A stretch of 64,000 nt of DNA, from assembly GCF_015712165.1 (NCBI RefSeq), contig NZ_JADPZX010000001.1:2666001-2730000 (forward strand), written 5' to 3'. Origin of the DNA: Streptomyces spinoverrucosus (GTDB lineage: Bacteria > Actinomycetota > Actinomycetes > Streptomycetales > Streptomycetaceae). Positions 33,351 to 41,855 of the stretch are shown one piece after another. Within the stretch, counting starts at the first letter, position 1; each line of letters starts with the position of its first letter. The translations under genes were made by a program, and so were the position numbers. The notes beneath the pieces are model-generated. The model was not told where the DNA came from and made no database searches. It saw only the letters and a program-made list of their open reading frames with translations.

Positions 33351-34604
33351 TCAGGCGCCAGCGACCGAGGCCAGGTAGGCGGCGGTCTTCTCCGGCTCGT
33401 AGAAGAAGTTCTCGAAGTCCGCCGGATCGTTGAACCCATTGGCGAAACGATCAGCCGCCGGCTGAAGCTGACCGGCCGCGCCGATCAGGTTGAGGATGTG
33501 CTCCGGCGGCGGAGCCAGCATGGCGTTCGTCCACTTGGTGACGTGCTGGGCGGTGGCCCAGTAGCGGTCGAACGTCTGCTGCATCCAGGCCTCGTCGAAC
33601 GGCTTGTCGCCGTGTTCCACGATCGAGGCGAGGTACGAAGCGGCGCACTTGGACGCCGAGTTGGAGCCCTGGCCGGTGATCGGGTCGTTGGCGACCACCA
33701 CGTCGGCGACCCCGAGCACCAGGCCGCCGCCGGGCAGTCGGCCGATGGGGTTGCGGACGGTCGGGGCGTAGCGGCCGGAGAGGGTGCCGTTCGCGTCGGT
33801 CAGTTCGACCTTGGTGGCCCGCGCGTACTCCCACGGCAGGAACTTCTCCATGAGTTCCAGGGTCAGGGAGAGGTGCTCCGCGGGGTCCTTGACGCCGTTG
33901 AAGACGTCCAGCGGGCCGCCGGGTATGCCCTCCCAGAACAGGATGTCGGCGCGGCCGGAGGTGGTGTACGTCGGCATCACGAACAGCTCGCCGACGCCGG
34001 GCACCAGGTTGCAGCGCACCGCCTCGAACTCCGGGTGCTCCGGGCGCGGGCCGAGGCCGTGCACGTAGGCCACGGCGAGGGCGCGCTGCGGTTCGCTGTA
34101 CGGGGAGCGCTCGGGGTCGCGGGCGAACATCTGCACGAGCTCGCCCTTGCCCGCCGAGACCAGCACCAGGTCGTACGTACGGGAGAAGTAGTCGAGGTCG
34201 CCGACCGCCGCGCCGTGGATGACCAGCTGGCCGCCGCGCTGCGCGAACGTCTCCATCCAGCCGGCCATCTTCACCCGCTGGTCCACCGACTGGGCGTACC
34301 CGTCCAGCTTGCCCACCCAGTCGATCGCCCGCTGCGAGGGGCCGGGGTCGAAGGATCCGGGGGCCGCGACCGAGACGCCGAGTCCCTCGATCTTCGGGGC
34401 CTGGGACTCCCAGAAGTTCAGCTTCAGATCGCGCTCGTGCTCCAGGGCCGTGTGGAACATGCACTGCGTCGACATGACCCGGCCGGAGCGGATCTCGTCC
34501 GCCGTCCGGTTCGACATCAGGGTGACCTCGTACCCCTGCGACTGGAGTCCGAGGGCGAGCTGGAGTCCGGACTGACCGGCTCCGACGACGAGTATCTTCC
34601 GCAT
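33351..34604 (-). CDS. StyA-type styrene/indole FAD monooxygenase
   Basis: A 417-residue flavoprotein. The N-terminal Rossmann FAD site is VVGAGQSGLQLALGLQSQGYEV (GxGxxG at residues 7-13). Other stretches fit the two-component styrene monooxygenase oxygenase subunit (StyA) family: STQCMFHTALEHERDLKLNFWE, FFARDPERSPY-like segments and DPITGQGSNSASK. These enzymes epoxidise styrene or indole using FADH2 from a separate reductase. No StyB-type reductase gene is adjacent. It follows cvnD by 24 bases on the same strand and is probably the last gene of the conservon operon, as oxygenases sometimes are. ATG 34604 follows AGGAGT. Confidence 0.88.
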   Translation of the reverse strand: MRKILVVGAGQSGLQLALGLQSQGYEVTLMSNRTADEIRSGRVMSTQCMFHTALEHERDLKLNFWESQAPKIEGLGVSVAAPGSFDPGPSQRAIDWVGKLDGYAQSVDQRVKMAGWMETFAQRGGQLVIHGAAVGDLDYFSRTYDLVLVSAGKGELVQMFARDPERSPYSEPQRALAVAYVHGLGPRPEHPEFEAVRCNLVPGVGELFVMPTYTTSGRADILFWEGIPGGPLDVFNGVKDPAEHLSLTLELMEKFLPWEYARATKVELTDANGTLSGRYAPTVRNPIGRLPGGGLVLGVADVVVANDPITGQGSNSASKCAASYLASIVEHGDKPFDEAWMQQTFDRYWATAQHVTKWTNAMLAPPPEHILNLIGAAGQLQPAADRFANGFNDPADFENFFYEPEKTAAYLASVAGA

Positions 34605-34628
34605 GCGGGTGGTGACTCCTAGGTCGGT

Positions 34629-35267
34629 CTACTCGGGTGTTTCGTCGAGCGCGTGGCCGACGAGAGCCAGCAGGGTCTCGATCACGGAGATCCGGCGGCG
34701 CGCGTCCATGATCATTACAGGTATGTGCCGGGGGATGGTCAACGCCTCCCGCACGTCCTCGGGCTCGAACAGCTCGCTGCCGTCGAAGTGGTTGACCGCC
34801 ACGACGTACGGCAGGCCGCAGCTCTCGAAGTAGTCGAGGGCGGGGAAGCAGTCCTTCAGGCGACGGGTGTCGGCCAGCACGACCGCGCCGATCGCGCCGC
34901 GCACCAGGTCGTCCCACATGAACCAGAACCGCTGCTGGCCCGGCGTGCCGAACAGGTAGAGCACCAGGTCGTCGTCGAGCGTGATACGGCCGAAGTCCAT
35001 GGCCACCGTGGTGGTCAGCTTGCCCGGCGTGGCGGTGAGGTCGTCGGTCTCCTCGCTCGCCTCGGTCATCAGCGCCTCGGTCTGCAGCGGCGTGATCTCC
35101 GAGACGGAGGTGACCAGCGTGGTCTTGCCGACGCCGAAGCCGCCCGCCACCACGATCTTGGTGGCTATGGGGGCCCGGGTGCGGTCCGTCTGCCAGGACT
35201 TCAGGTTCTCGTCGCCTTCGACGAGCGGGTTGACGCCGGGAGCGGCGTCAGAGACGACGGAGTCCAC
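34629..35267 (-). CDS. cvnD: Conservon GTPase CvnD
   Basis: A 212-residue Ras-like GTPase of the conservon D type. G1 is GGFGVGKTT (42-50), the switch/G3 region is YLFGTPGQQRFWFMWDDL (GTPGQ in place of DxxGQ), and G4 is VNHFD. In conservons CvnD acts downstream of the CvnA kinase-like sensor, with CvnB (roadblock) and CvnC as partners at the membrane. GTG 35267 overlaps the cvnC end by 20 bases. The next gene on the same strand encodes the StyA-type monooxygenase, a plausible output of this signalling unit. Confidence 0.93.
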   Translation of the reverse strand: MDSVVSDAAPGVNPLVEGDENLKSWQTDRTRAPIATKIVVAGGFGVGKTTLVTSVSEITPLQTEALMTEASEETDDLTATPGKLTTTVAMDFGRITLDDDLVLYLFGTPGQQRFWFMWDDLVRGAIGAVVLADTRRLKDCFPALDYFESCGLPYVVAVNHFDGSELFEPEDVREALTIPRHIPVMIMDARRRISVIETLLALVGHALDETPE

Positions 35268-35706
35268 TCAGCACCCTTTCGAGCAGCGCCCGGTTCGGCC
35301 GGCCCGTGCCGTGGCCGGTCCCGGTTCCGTACACACGGATCTTTCCCTGGTCCGCGAGATCGCTGAGCAGCACGCGGACCACGCCGAGCGGCATCTGCAG
35401 CAGCGCGGCGATCTCGGCCACCGTGCGCATCCGGCGGCACAGTTCGACGATGGCCCGCATCTCCGGCATGACCGTGGACCTGAGGGAACCTCCCCCGCTG
35501 CCAATAGCGCGGGCGGTGCCCCCAGTCAGTTCCTTGCGCTCCTCGGGCGCGTCCAGCGCGGCTGTGCTCGCCACGAAGGTCTCCACCAGCAGCACGTGCC
35601 CGAAGCGGGTACGGCCACCGGTGAGCGAGTAGGGGCGGACGCGGGCGGGCTTGCGGTCGCCGCCGCGCACCGGGAGCTTCTTCGGCATACCGGGTTTACT
35701 GCTCAT
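35248..35706 (-). CDS. cvnC: Conservon protein CvnC (DUF742)
   Basis: A 152-residue DUF742 protein. A basic N-terminus leads to RVRPYSLTGGRTR, the family hallmark, and a C-terminal winged-helix-like part (PEMRAIVELCRRMRTVAEIAALLQMPLGVVRVLLSDLADQG). Between them lies a variable insert (SGGGSLRS). It is the third conservon component and is thought to link the CvnB/CvnD pair. ATG 35706 overlaps the cvnB stop by ATGA, and the 3' end overlaps cvnD, so all four genes are translationally linked. Confidence 0.93.
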   Translation of the reverse strand: MSSKPGMPKKLPVRGGDRKPARVRPYSLTGGRTRFGHVLLVETFVASTAALDAPEERKELTGGTARAIGSGGGSLRSTVMPEMRAIVELCRRMRTVAEIAALLQMPLGVVRVLLSDLADQGKIRVYGTGTGHGTGRPNRALLERVLSGLRRL

Positions 35707-36206
35707 CGGGCACTCCCCGTCGGTTCGGACTCCAGGGATTTTCGGAGCTCGCTGCGGAGCTCGGGCGTCAGGACGTGGCCGGCGCGGCCGACGAAGAGGG
35801 CCATGTGGTAGGCCACCACACTCATGTCGCAGTCCGCGGAGCCGTGCACGCCGAGCAGCGAACCGTCGCTGATCGACATCACGAACAGGCTGCCCTCGTC
35901 CATCGCGACCATGGTGTGCTTCACCGGGCCGAACTCCAGCAGCTTGGCGGCGCCGATGGTGAGGCTGCCGATGCCGGAGACGATGGTGGCGAGGTCGGCG
36001 GAGGAGCCGCGCGGGCCGGTGGGCCTGCCCTCGCGGGCTTCGCGCGCGGCGGCGTTCCTGCCGGGGTCGGAGGAGAGCAGCAGCAGTCCGTCGGAGGAGA
36101 CCACCGCGACGGAGAGGATGCCGGGCACCTCCTCGACGAGGTTCGTCAGCAGCCAGTGCAGGTTGCGGGCCTCACTGCTCAGTCCGAAGGTACTGGGCGC
36201 GGTCAA
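35703..36206 (-). CDS. cvnB: Conservon roadblock/LC7 protein CvnB
   Basis: A 167-residue roadblock/LC7 protein: LHWLLTNLVEEVPGILSVAVVSSDGLLLLSS is the family start, followed by VSGIGSLTIGAAKLLEFGPVKHTMVAMDEGSLFVMSISDGSLLGV. Roadblock proteins bind small GTPases, here CvnD. The start is TTG 36206, which overlaps the cvnA stop (TTGA) and has GAGGAGG seven bases upstream; no alternative start keeps the conserved N-terminus. A longer charged loop (GRNAAAREAREGRPTGPRG) separates the two halves. Confidence 0.93.
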   Translation of the reverse strand: MTAPSTFGLSSEARNLHWLLTNLVEEVPGILSVAVVSSDGLLLLSSDPGRNAAAREAREGRPTGPRGSSADLATIVSGIGSLTIGAAKLLEFGPVKHTMVAMDEGSLFVMSISDGSLLGVHGSADCDMSVVAYHMALFVGRAGHVLTPELRSELRKSLESEPTGSAR

Positions 36207-39200
36207 CTGCTTGCCTCCTCGACGGTGCCCCCCGTGGATTCTTCGGCATGTGCGTGTGCGCGGTCGGTCTCCGCGGCGGCGGCGCGGGTCGTCGCGTCCG
36301 GTGCCGGGGTGGACGGTGTCGCGGTCTGGCCGGTGTGCTCGGCGATCTCCGCCTCGACGTCCCGCCGGCCGGCCTCGGCGCCCCGGCGGAAGCCGCCCAG
36401 GCGGCGGCGCAGGGCATCGGCGTCAACGGATCCGGTGCGCGGCCGGGGCGCCGACGCGGGCGCGTTGATCTTCGGCGTGCGCTTGGGCAGCCCCTTGTCG
36501 GTGACGATCTCGGGCTCGTCCCCCTCGTCGGGGGTGCGCTCGTGGGTGTCGGGGCCGATGGCGTAGGGGTCGGCGGGAGCGGAGGACACCACCGGCTCCG
36601 GGGCCGGGGTCGACACGGAGGCCGGGACCGGGGCCTGGTCGGCCGCCCTGTCCCGGGCCTGCTCATCGCCCGGGGCACGCCCGGCGTCCGGACCCTGCTC
36701 GGCCGTCCACTCCGACGCACGCCCGGCGTCCGCGGCTTGCGCGGCTATCGGCTCCGGGGCACGCCCGGCGCCCGCACCCTGCTCAGCCGACGATTCCCGG
36801 TCCTGGTCGGCATCCGATCCCTGGACCGCCGTCCGCTCCGACGCATGCCCAGCGCCCGGACCCTGCTCGGCCGTCCACTCCGACGCACGCCCGACGCCCG
36901 AACCCTGCTCAGCCGTCCACTCGGCCGCACGCCCGGCGTTCGGATCCTGCTCGGCTGACTCCGACGCACGCCCGGCGACCGCACTCGACCCGGCCGACGC
37001 GTCCCGGCCCTTCACGGCCGACCTCTCCCGGACCTGCGCGGCCGAGGCCGCCCCGCCCTGGTCAGGCGAAGCCGCCCCGCCCTGTTCGGCAGGTCGCTGC
37101 TCGGGTCGCTCGGTGGTCTGGGGAGTGGTGGGCTCGCTCGGCTGTTCCGGGACCAGGAGCTCCATCGTGGTCTCGGCCGGAGACTCCGGGGCGCCCTGCG
37201 CGCGGACGGCGCGCTCCGCCAGCGCCACCAGCGGGTCGCCGTTCTCCGAGCGGCCGTGCAGGACGTTGGAGTTGGCCTCCGCGTCCGCGCCGGGCAGCGA
37301 GAAGCTGTGCGGGCCCTCGGAGAGGGACGCGGGCGTGGGCGACGGGACGGCGGCCGACGGGGCCTCGGCGAGCAGCGACTCGGGCAGGACCACGACCGCC
37401 GCGATGCCGCCCTGCTTCTGCTCACGCAGCTGCACACGCACACCGTGCCGGTGGGCGAGCCGGGCCACGACGTAGAGGCCGAGCCCGAGACCGTCCTCGC
37501 CCTCCTGGTCGTACGGCGACTCGGGGTCGAAGTCGGCGAGCCGGGCGTTGAGCCGGGTCATCCGCTCCTCGGTCATGCCGATGCCCTCGTCATGGACGGA
37601 GAGCATCACCTCGCCGTTCTCCAGCAGCCAGCCGGAGACCTCGACGGGCACGTCGGGCGGCGAGAACGAGGTGGCGTTCTCCATGAGTTCGGCCAGCAGG
37701 TGGGACAGGTCGTCCGCGGCGAACCCGGCGATGTGCGCGTGCGGCGGCAACGCGGTGATCCGGACCCGCTCGTACCGCTCGATCTCGCTGACCGCGGCCC
37801 GTACGACGTCGACCATCGGGACCGGGCTCGCGTGCTGCTGGACGTGCTCGGTACCGGCCAGCACCAGGAGGTTCTCGCTGTGCCGGCGCATCACGGTGGC
37901 GAAGTGGTCGAGCTTGAAGAGCGTGGCGAGCCGTTCGGGGTCCTGCTCGCGCTCCTCCAGCCCCTCGATGACGCCGAGCTGACGCTCGACCAGGCCGAGG
38001 GTGCGCAGCGCGAGGTTGACGAAGGTGCCGCCGATGCTGTCGCGCAGCCGCTCCAGCTGGGCGGCGGAGTCGGCGAGTTCGGCGCGCAGCTCCTCGCGGG
38101 CGTCGGCCATCTTCTGCCGCTGGCCGACCAGGTGTTTGCGGTCGCCCTCCAGGGTGGCGATCCGCTCGTGCAGGGCGACGGCGTGCGCGTGCAGGGCATT
38201 GACGGAGCGGACGACCTGGGCGAACTCGTCGTTGCGGCCGGTGAACTTGACCGGTTCCTCGGCGGCCGGGTCCTCGGCGGCGGCCAGCCGGGCGGAGCCG
38301 AGGCGCAGCACGGCGAGCGGGCGGGTGAGGCCGCGGGCCATGCCGGTGGCGACGCCGACGGCGAGCAGCATCAGGGCGCCGAGGATCGCGATGCGGATCT
38401 CCAGCGCGGTGACGTCGTCGTCGCGCAGCTGCTCCAGGGCGGTGGTGCGGCGCTCGTAGAGGGAGGACTCGACGCCGCGCATCAGGTCGATACGGGCGGT
38501 CAGGGCGGCGTTCAGCTTGTCGGCGCTGGTGCCGAGGTCCTCGTCGGAGAGGGTGGGCTCGTCGGTGAGGCCGGCGAGGTACTTGTCGGCGGAGTTGACC
38601 TCGGGTCCGGTGACCGTGGAGTCGTAGGTGCCGCGGGCGGCCTTGGTGGCCGTGTCGTGGAAGTCGGCGAGCGCGGAGTCGGAGCGCAGCCGGGCCTGCT
38701 GGGCGGCGGCGGTGAGGGCGGCACGCTGCTTGCTGTCGGCCTCGGAGGAGACGCTGGTCTCGGTGGGCAGACCGGTGATGGGGTCGTAGACCGTCTGGGT
38801 GCTGCTGGGCACGCTGAGGGCGGCCAGGAGCAGGCCCCGGGTGGCGGCGGCCTGCTGGACGGCGGTGTCGAGCTCGGCGAGGGCGTAGGCGCCGGAGCCC
38901 GCGCGGGGCGGGAGCTGTTCGGCGAGGTCCTCCGCGAGCCGGTGGAGTTCGGCGATGGCGTCGGAGTAGGCCTCGTGCGCTTCGAGAGCGGTGCTCTGCC
39001 CGGTGAGCGCCGCTCTGCGCACGGTCGCGATGCCGTCCAGGTCCGAGCGCAGCCCGGCCGGGGTGTCGGTGTTGGCGCGCAACTCCTCGACCTGCCGGTC
39101 GACACGTGCGCTGCGCTGCTCGGAGGGCGCCTTGGACTTGGGCCGGCCGGCCGCGATGTAGGAGGTGACCTCGTCCCGCTCGTCCGCGAGGGAGTGGGCG

Positions 39201-39454
39201 AGCGTGAGCGCGTCCTGCGTCCGCCCGCTCAGCGTCACCAGTTCCTGGCTGTCACTGAGCTGCCCGGAGGCGTCGATCACGGAGGGGGTGCCCGCACCGG
39301 CGATTGCGGCGGCCACGACGGCCACGGCCACGATGAGCCGGTTCCGTACGTGGGTCGGGCGGCCCTTGCCGACAGGGGTGCGCTCCGCGCCCCCCTCGGA
39401 GGCCGTCTGCTTGCCTGTGCGCCGAGGCCGCGTCTTCTGCACCGGTGCTCGCAT
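36203..39454 (-). CDS. cvnA: Conservon sensor kinase-like protein CvnA
   Basis: A large membrane protein of 1083 residues. It has TM1 (about 38-57), a long extracytoplasmic helical sensor of the nitrate/sulfonate-sensing type (about 60-345), TM2 (about 352-375) and HAMP. A helical region and a HATPase domain follow with N-box ENATSFSPPDV, G1 DEGIGMT and G2 GLGLGLYVV. No classical phosphoacceptor His box is visible, which is usual for CvnA. The last 400 residues are Ala/Glu/Pro-rich and disordered, containing seven 14-residue repeats (36659-36952). It heads cvnABCD and is thought to control the CvnD GTPase. ATG 39454 is preferred; a TTG at 39496 would add 14 residues. Confidence 0.92.
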   Translation of the reverse strand: MRAPVQKTRPRRTGKQTASEGGAERTPVGKGRPTHVRNRLIVAVAVVAAAIAGAGTPSVIDASGQLSDSQELVTLSGRTQDALTLAHSLADERDEVTSYIAAGRPKSKAPSEQRSARVDRQVEELRANTDTPAGLRSDLDGIATVRRAALTGQSTALEAHEAYSDAIAELHRLAEDLAEQLPPRAGSGAYALAELDTAVQQAAATRGLLLAALSVPSSTQTVYDPITGLPTETSVSSEADSKQRAALTAAAQQARLRSDSALADFHDTATKAARGTYDSTVTGPEVNSADKYLAGLTDEPTLSDEDLGTSADKLNAALTARIDLMRGVESSLYERRTTALEQLRDDDVTALEIRIAILGALMLLAVGVATGMARGLTRPLAVLRLGSARLAAAEDPAAEEPVKFTGRNDEFAQVVRSVNALHAHAVALHERIATLEGDRKHLVGQRQKMADAREELRAELADSAAQLERLRDSIGGTFVNLALRTLGLVERQLGVIEGLEEREQDPERLATLFKLDHFATVMRRHSENLLVLAGTEHVQQHASPVPMVDVVRAAVSEIERYERVRITALPPHAHIAGFAADDLSHLLAELMENATSFSPPDVPVEVSGWLLENGEVMLSVHDEGIGMTEERMTRLNARLADFDPESPYDQEGEDGLGLGLYVVARLAHRHGVRVQLREQKQGGIAAVVVLPESLLAEAPSAAVPSPTPASLSEGPHSFSLPGADAEANSNVLHGRSENGDPLVALAERAVRAQGAPESPAETTMELLVPEQPSEPTTPQTTERPEQRPAEQGGAASPDQGGAASAAQVRERSAVKGRDASAGSSAVAGRASESAEQDPNAGRAAEWTAEQGSGVGRASEWTAEQGPGAGHASERTAVQGSDADQDRESSAEQGAGAGRAPEPIAAQAADAGRASEWTAEQGPDAGRAPGDEQARDRAADQAPVPASVSTPAPEPVVSSAPADPYAIGPDTHERTPDEGDEPEIVTDKGLPKRTPKINAPASAPRPRTGSVDADALRRRLGGFRRGAEAGRRDVEAEIAEHTGQTATPSTPAPDATTRAAAAETDRAHAHAEESTGGTVEEASS
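36659..36952 (-). repeat. Seven 42-bp (14-residue) tandem repeats in cvnA
   Basis: The encoded units follow the pattern EQGPxAGRASEWTA: in order EQDPNAGRAAEWTA, EQGSGVGRASEWTA, EQGPGAGHASERTA, VQGSDADQDRESSA, EQGAGAGRAPEPIA, AQAADAGRASEWTA and EQGPDAGRAPGDEQ. Exact phase is kept over 294 bp. The middle unit has diverged most. Such in-frame repeats can change number by slippage without breaking the gene. Confidence 0.85.
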
Positions 39455-39817
39455 TCCTGACTCGTCTACCCATGGGCCCGGGTGACGCCCCGTCAACTGG
39501 TGTGCACACCACCCGGTACGTACGGTCCCCGACCCTCCCAGTGCCGGTGGTCAGTCTTCGCACATCACCCGACCGGCCACCCGAAGGAGTGAACATCGGA
39601 GGGGAGTTGGCGGGCAAGTTCCTGCGTCGGTTGTGGCGGCCTGAGGCGGCGGGCCGGTTGGACGTCGGCGGCGGGCTTTGGCAGTATTCGCCGCCACGCC
39701 TTCCCGGAGTCTTCCATTCCGACCCAAATCCGGCGGCTGACCTGCGGCGGTACGGCGATTCGGCGACCGTTGCCACCCTTTCGCGGACGCTGTGAAGGGC
39801 TCGTGCAGACTGGCCCG
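39455..39817. other. Intergenic region between divergent cvnA and PP2C-like gene
   Basis: About 360 bases without a supported gene. It contains the palindrome GTGTGCACAC near 39499-39508, which could bind a regulator of cvnA. A possible -10-like CAGACT (39805-39810) lies seven bases before the PP2C-like ATG, which lacks a ribosome binding site. An open frame at 39445-39795 on the plus strand has no convincing start site and overlaps the cvnA 5' end; I do not call it. Confidence 0.5.
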
Positions 39818-40606
39818 ATGCGCACGGAACTTGTTTCCCGGCCGGGTGACCCGGCCCGCCCCAACGAGGACTTCGCCAGTGTCGGACTACCCGCCTGCGG
39901 ACAGGGCGGTTCCCTCGTGGTGCTGGACGGAGTGACCCCGCCGAGGGGCGGCACCGGCTGTCTGCATTCCGTTCACTGGTACACCGCCCGCCTGGGCGGG
40001 GCCCTGACCGAACTGACCGTTTCGCTCCCGGATGTTCCTCTGTCCGACGCCCTGGCCCGCGCCATCGCGCGTACTGCTGAGGCACACCGGGAAACCTGTG
40101 ACCTTTCTCACCCACGAACCCCACAGGCAACCGTGGTCCTCGCCCGCTGGTCGCGGGAGACCGTCGAGCACCTGATCCTCTCCGACTCGGCCCTCCTGGT
40201 GGAGTCCCCCGACGGCCTGGTCACGCCCTACCTGGACGACCGCCTGGCCCGGCTCCCCCGGGCGACCCTGGCCACCGACGCCCTGATCGACGCCACGGTC
40301 CGCAACAAGGAGGGCGGCTTCTTCACGGCGGCCGCGGATCCCTCGGTGGCCGAGCGGGCGGTCACCGGGGTGCTGCCGCGCGACCAGGTGCGTGCCCTGG
40401 CCGCGCTCACGGACGGCGCGACCCGGTGGACGGAGAAGTTCCGGGAGGGCGACTGGGCGGACCTGTTCACCATCGTGCGCAAAAAGGGCGTGGAGGCGCT
40501 GGTCGACCGGATACGGGCACTGGAGGCCGCCGACCGCGAGGAGCGGACGTATCTGGGCCGCAGCAAGACCCACGACGACGCGACGGCCGTGTACGTGGAA
40601 CTCTGA
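39818..40606 (+). CDS. PP2C-like protein phosphatase domain protein
   Basis: A 262-residue protein with a PPM/PP2C-like layout. RPNEDF near the start, VVLDGVTPP (D-G metal site), HLILSDSALLV, ALTDGATRW and the late KTHDDATAVYVEL (D-D-A-T) together match the metal-binding Asp pattern of PP2C phosphatases, though the family motifs are diverged (for example DGVTPPRGG for DGMGG). It would dephosphorylate Ser/Thr proteins with Mn or Mg. It is divergent from the conservon. There is no RBS at ATG 39818, so it may be leaderless. It ends 11 bases from the convergent MarR gene. Confidence 0.78.
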   Translation: MRTELVSRPGDPARPNEDFASVGLPACGQGGSLVVLDGVTPPRGGTGCLHSVHWYTARLGGALTELTVSLPDVPLSDALARAIARTAEAHRETCDLSHPRTPQATVVLARWSRETVEHLILSDSALLVESPDGLVTPYLDDRLARLPRATLATDALIDATVRNKEGGFFTAAADPSVAERAVTGVLPRDQVRALAALTDGATRWTEKFREGDWADLFTIVRKKGVEALVDRIRALEAADREERTYLGRSKTHDDATAVYVEL

Positions 40607-40617
40607 GCCGGCGTGCG

Positions 40618-41127
40618 CTACTTCTCCATCCCGGAGTTCAGCTGGTGCAGCAGCCGGGCGAGTTCGGCCACCTCGCGGCGGTCCCAGTGGGCGAGCTTGC
40701 TGACGTAACGGGCGCGGCGGGCCTCCCGGACCCGCTGCACCCGGGTCCGTCCCTCCTCGGTCAGGTGCACCAGCCAGGCGCGGCCGTCCGCCGGATCGGG
40801 TTCCCGGGCCACCAGGCCCAGCTCCTCCAGGGCACGCAGCTGACGGGACATGGTGGCCTTGCCGACGCCGATGTAGGCGGCGAGTTCGGTGGCCCGCTGT
40901 CGGCCGCACTCGTCCAGGCGTACGAGCAGTCCGTACGCCGCCGACTCCAGGTCGGGGTGGACCGCGCGGGCCATCTCGCCCTGGTTCGCGCGGGCCCGCC
41001 GCAGGAACACCGTCAGCTCGCGCTCCAGCGCCAGGAACTCCTGGTCCACACCACTTCGAGACAGGTCCGCTTCGTCTCGATGTCTGTCGCCGTTTCCGCC
41101 CTCGTGCACGTCAGCACCCTGATCCAT
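40618..41127 (-). CDS. MarR-family transcriptional regulator
   Basis: A 169-residue MarR regulator with a winged-HTH core: ATELAAYIGVGKATMSRQLRALEELGLVAREPDPADGRAWLVHLTEEG, containing the DPADGRA wing typical of MarR. A charged N-terminal tail of about 25 residues precedes the dimer helices. I choose ATG 41127 (GGGAA just upstream); a TTG at 41154 would extend it. Its targets are unknown. The neighbours (PP2C-like, His-rich peptide) suggest none clearly. Confidence 0.9.
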   Translation of the reverse strand: MDQGADVHEGGNGDRHRDEADLSRSGVDQEFLALERELTVFLRRARANQGEMARAVHPDLESAAYGLLVRLDECGRQRATELAAYIGVGKATMSRQLRALEELGLVAREPDPADGRAWLVHLTEEGRTRVQRVREARRARYVSKLAHWDRREVAELARLLHQLNSGMEK

Positions 41128-41321
41128 TTTCCCGGTGGTGAAAGTTGTCGCCAACGGCGGTCATCACCGCAGCTCCGCCAGTATTTCGCAGGCGTAGACC
41201 AACGGCAGCCTCCGGACCCCCTTCCCACGGGCACCAACCGGCATGCCCACGCCAGCCGGTCCGGACGGACACAGCGCTGCCCCGCCGGTCCAGGGACGGC
41301 GGGGCAGCGAGTCGGCGCGGC

Positions 41322-41645
41322 TCAGTGGTGCTTGTCCTTCCAGTCGCGGTCGTGCTTGTCCTTCCAGTGGTCGTGGTGGTCGTGGACCTTGACCCACTTG
41401 CAGTGCTTGTGCCAGTGCCCGTGCTTGTGGTGCTTGTGATACCAGCAGTGCTTTTCCCAGTGCCCATGGCCACTGTGCTGGGCGGCCGTGCTCACGGTCG
41501 GCGCTTCGGGCATCGGGGACGCCGAGGCCGCGCCCGCCGAGAAGAACATCCCTCCGGCGGCCACCGCACCCGAGGCCACGATCGTCGCGACCCGGATTCC
41601 GCGCCTCTGACGGGATTCCTGCTTGGTTACCTTGGTGCCGATCAC
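41322..41645 (-). CDS. Secreted His-rich peptide, probable metal binder
   Basis: A 107-residue precursor. A Sec signal (to about residue 43, ...AGAASASP) releases about 64 residues containing 18 His, two Cys, six Trp and many Lys/Asp (HGHWEKHCWYHKHHKHGHW and then WKDKHD repeats). The HxH and HH clusters with CxnC suggest binding of Zn, Cu or Ni outside the cell. GTG 41645 follows GGAGAAACCC. It is a single gene, not in an operon with a transporter. The function is inferred from composition only; it could also bind haem or act as an antimicrobial peptide. Confidence 0.72.
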   Translation of the reverse strand: MIGTKVTKQESRQRRGIRVATIVASGAVAAGGMFFSAGAASASPMPEAPTVSTAAQHSGHGHWEKHCWYHKHHKHGHWHKHCKWVKVHDHHDHWKDKHDRDWKDKHH

Positions 41646-41800
41646 GGGTTTCTCCTATCTCCGAGGGCTTTCGCGTGGTCCGGTGTTTCCGGTGAGGCCC
41701 GCACTTCAAGTAGGCCGAAACACGACAGAAGAGTCATGTTCCGAAGATTCGTGACTTGACACCGCACGGAGTAGGGGCTATGGGCTACGCACTCATGGAG

Positions 41801-41834
41801 AAGGCCCGGGCCTCCCTCACGGGACCCGGGCTTT
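41801..41834. terminator. Terminator hairpin downstream of lon
   Basis: A stem of AAGGCCCGGG (41801-41810) with CCCGGGCTTT (41825-41834) has an inner stem TCCC/GGGA (41813-41816 with 41821-41824). It lies 22 bases after the lon stop and probably ends lon transcription, reading leftward into CTTCT. Confidence 0.8.
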
Positions 41835-41855
41835 CCCTTCTTCCGGACGCGTCCG

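Noticed and set aside
37256..39460. A 734-codon frame antisense to cvnA
   Set aside because: Same reason; the minus strand encodes a recognisable CvnA with HATPase motifs.
39445..39795. Plus-strand open frame between cvnA and the PP2C-like gene
   Set aside because: Overlaps the cvnA 5' end, weak start context, no family resemblance.
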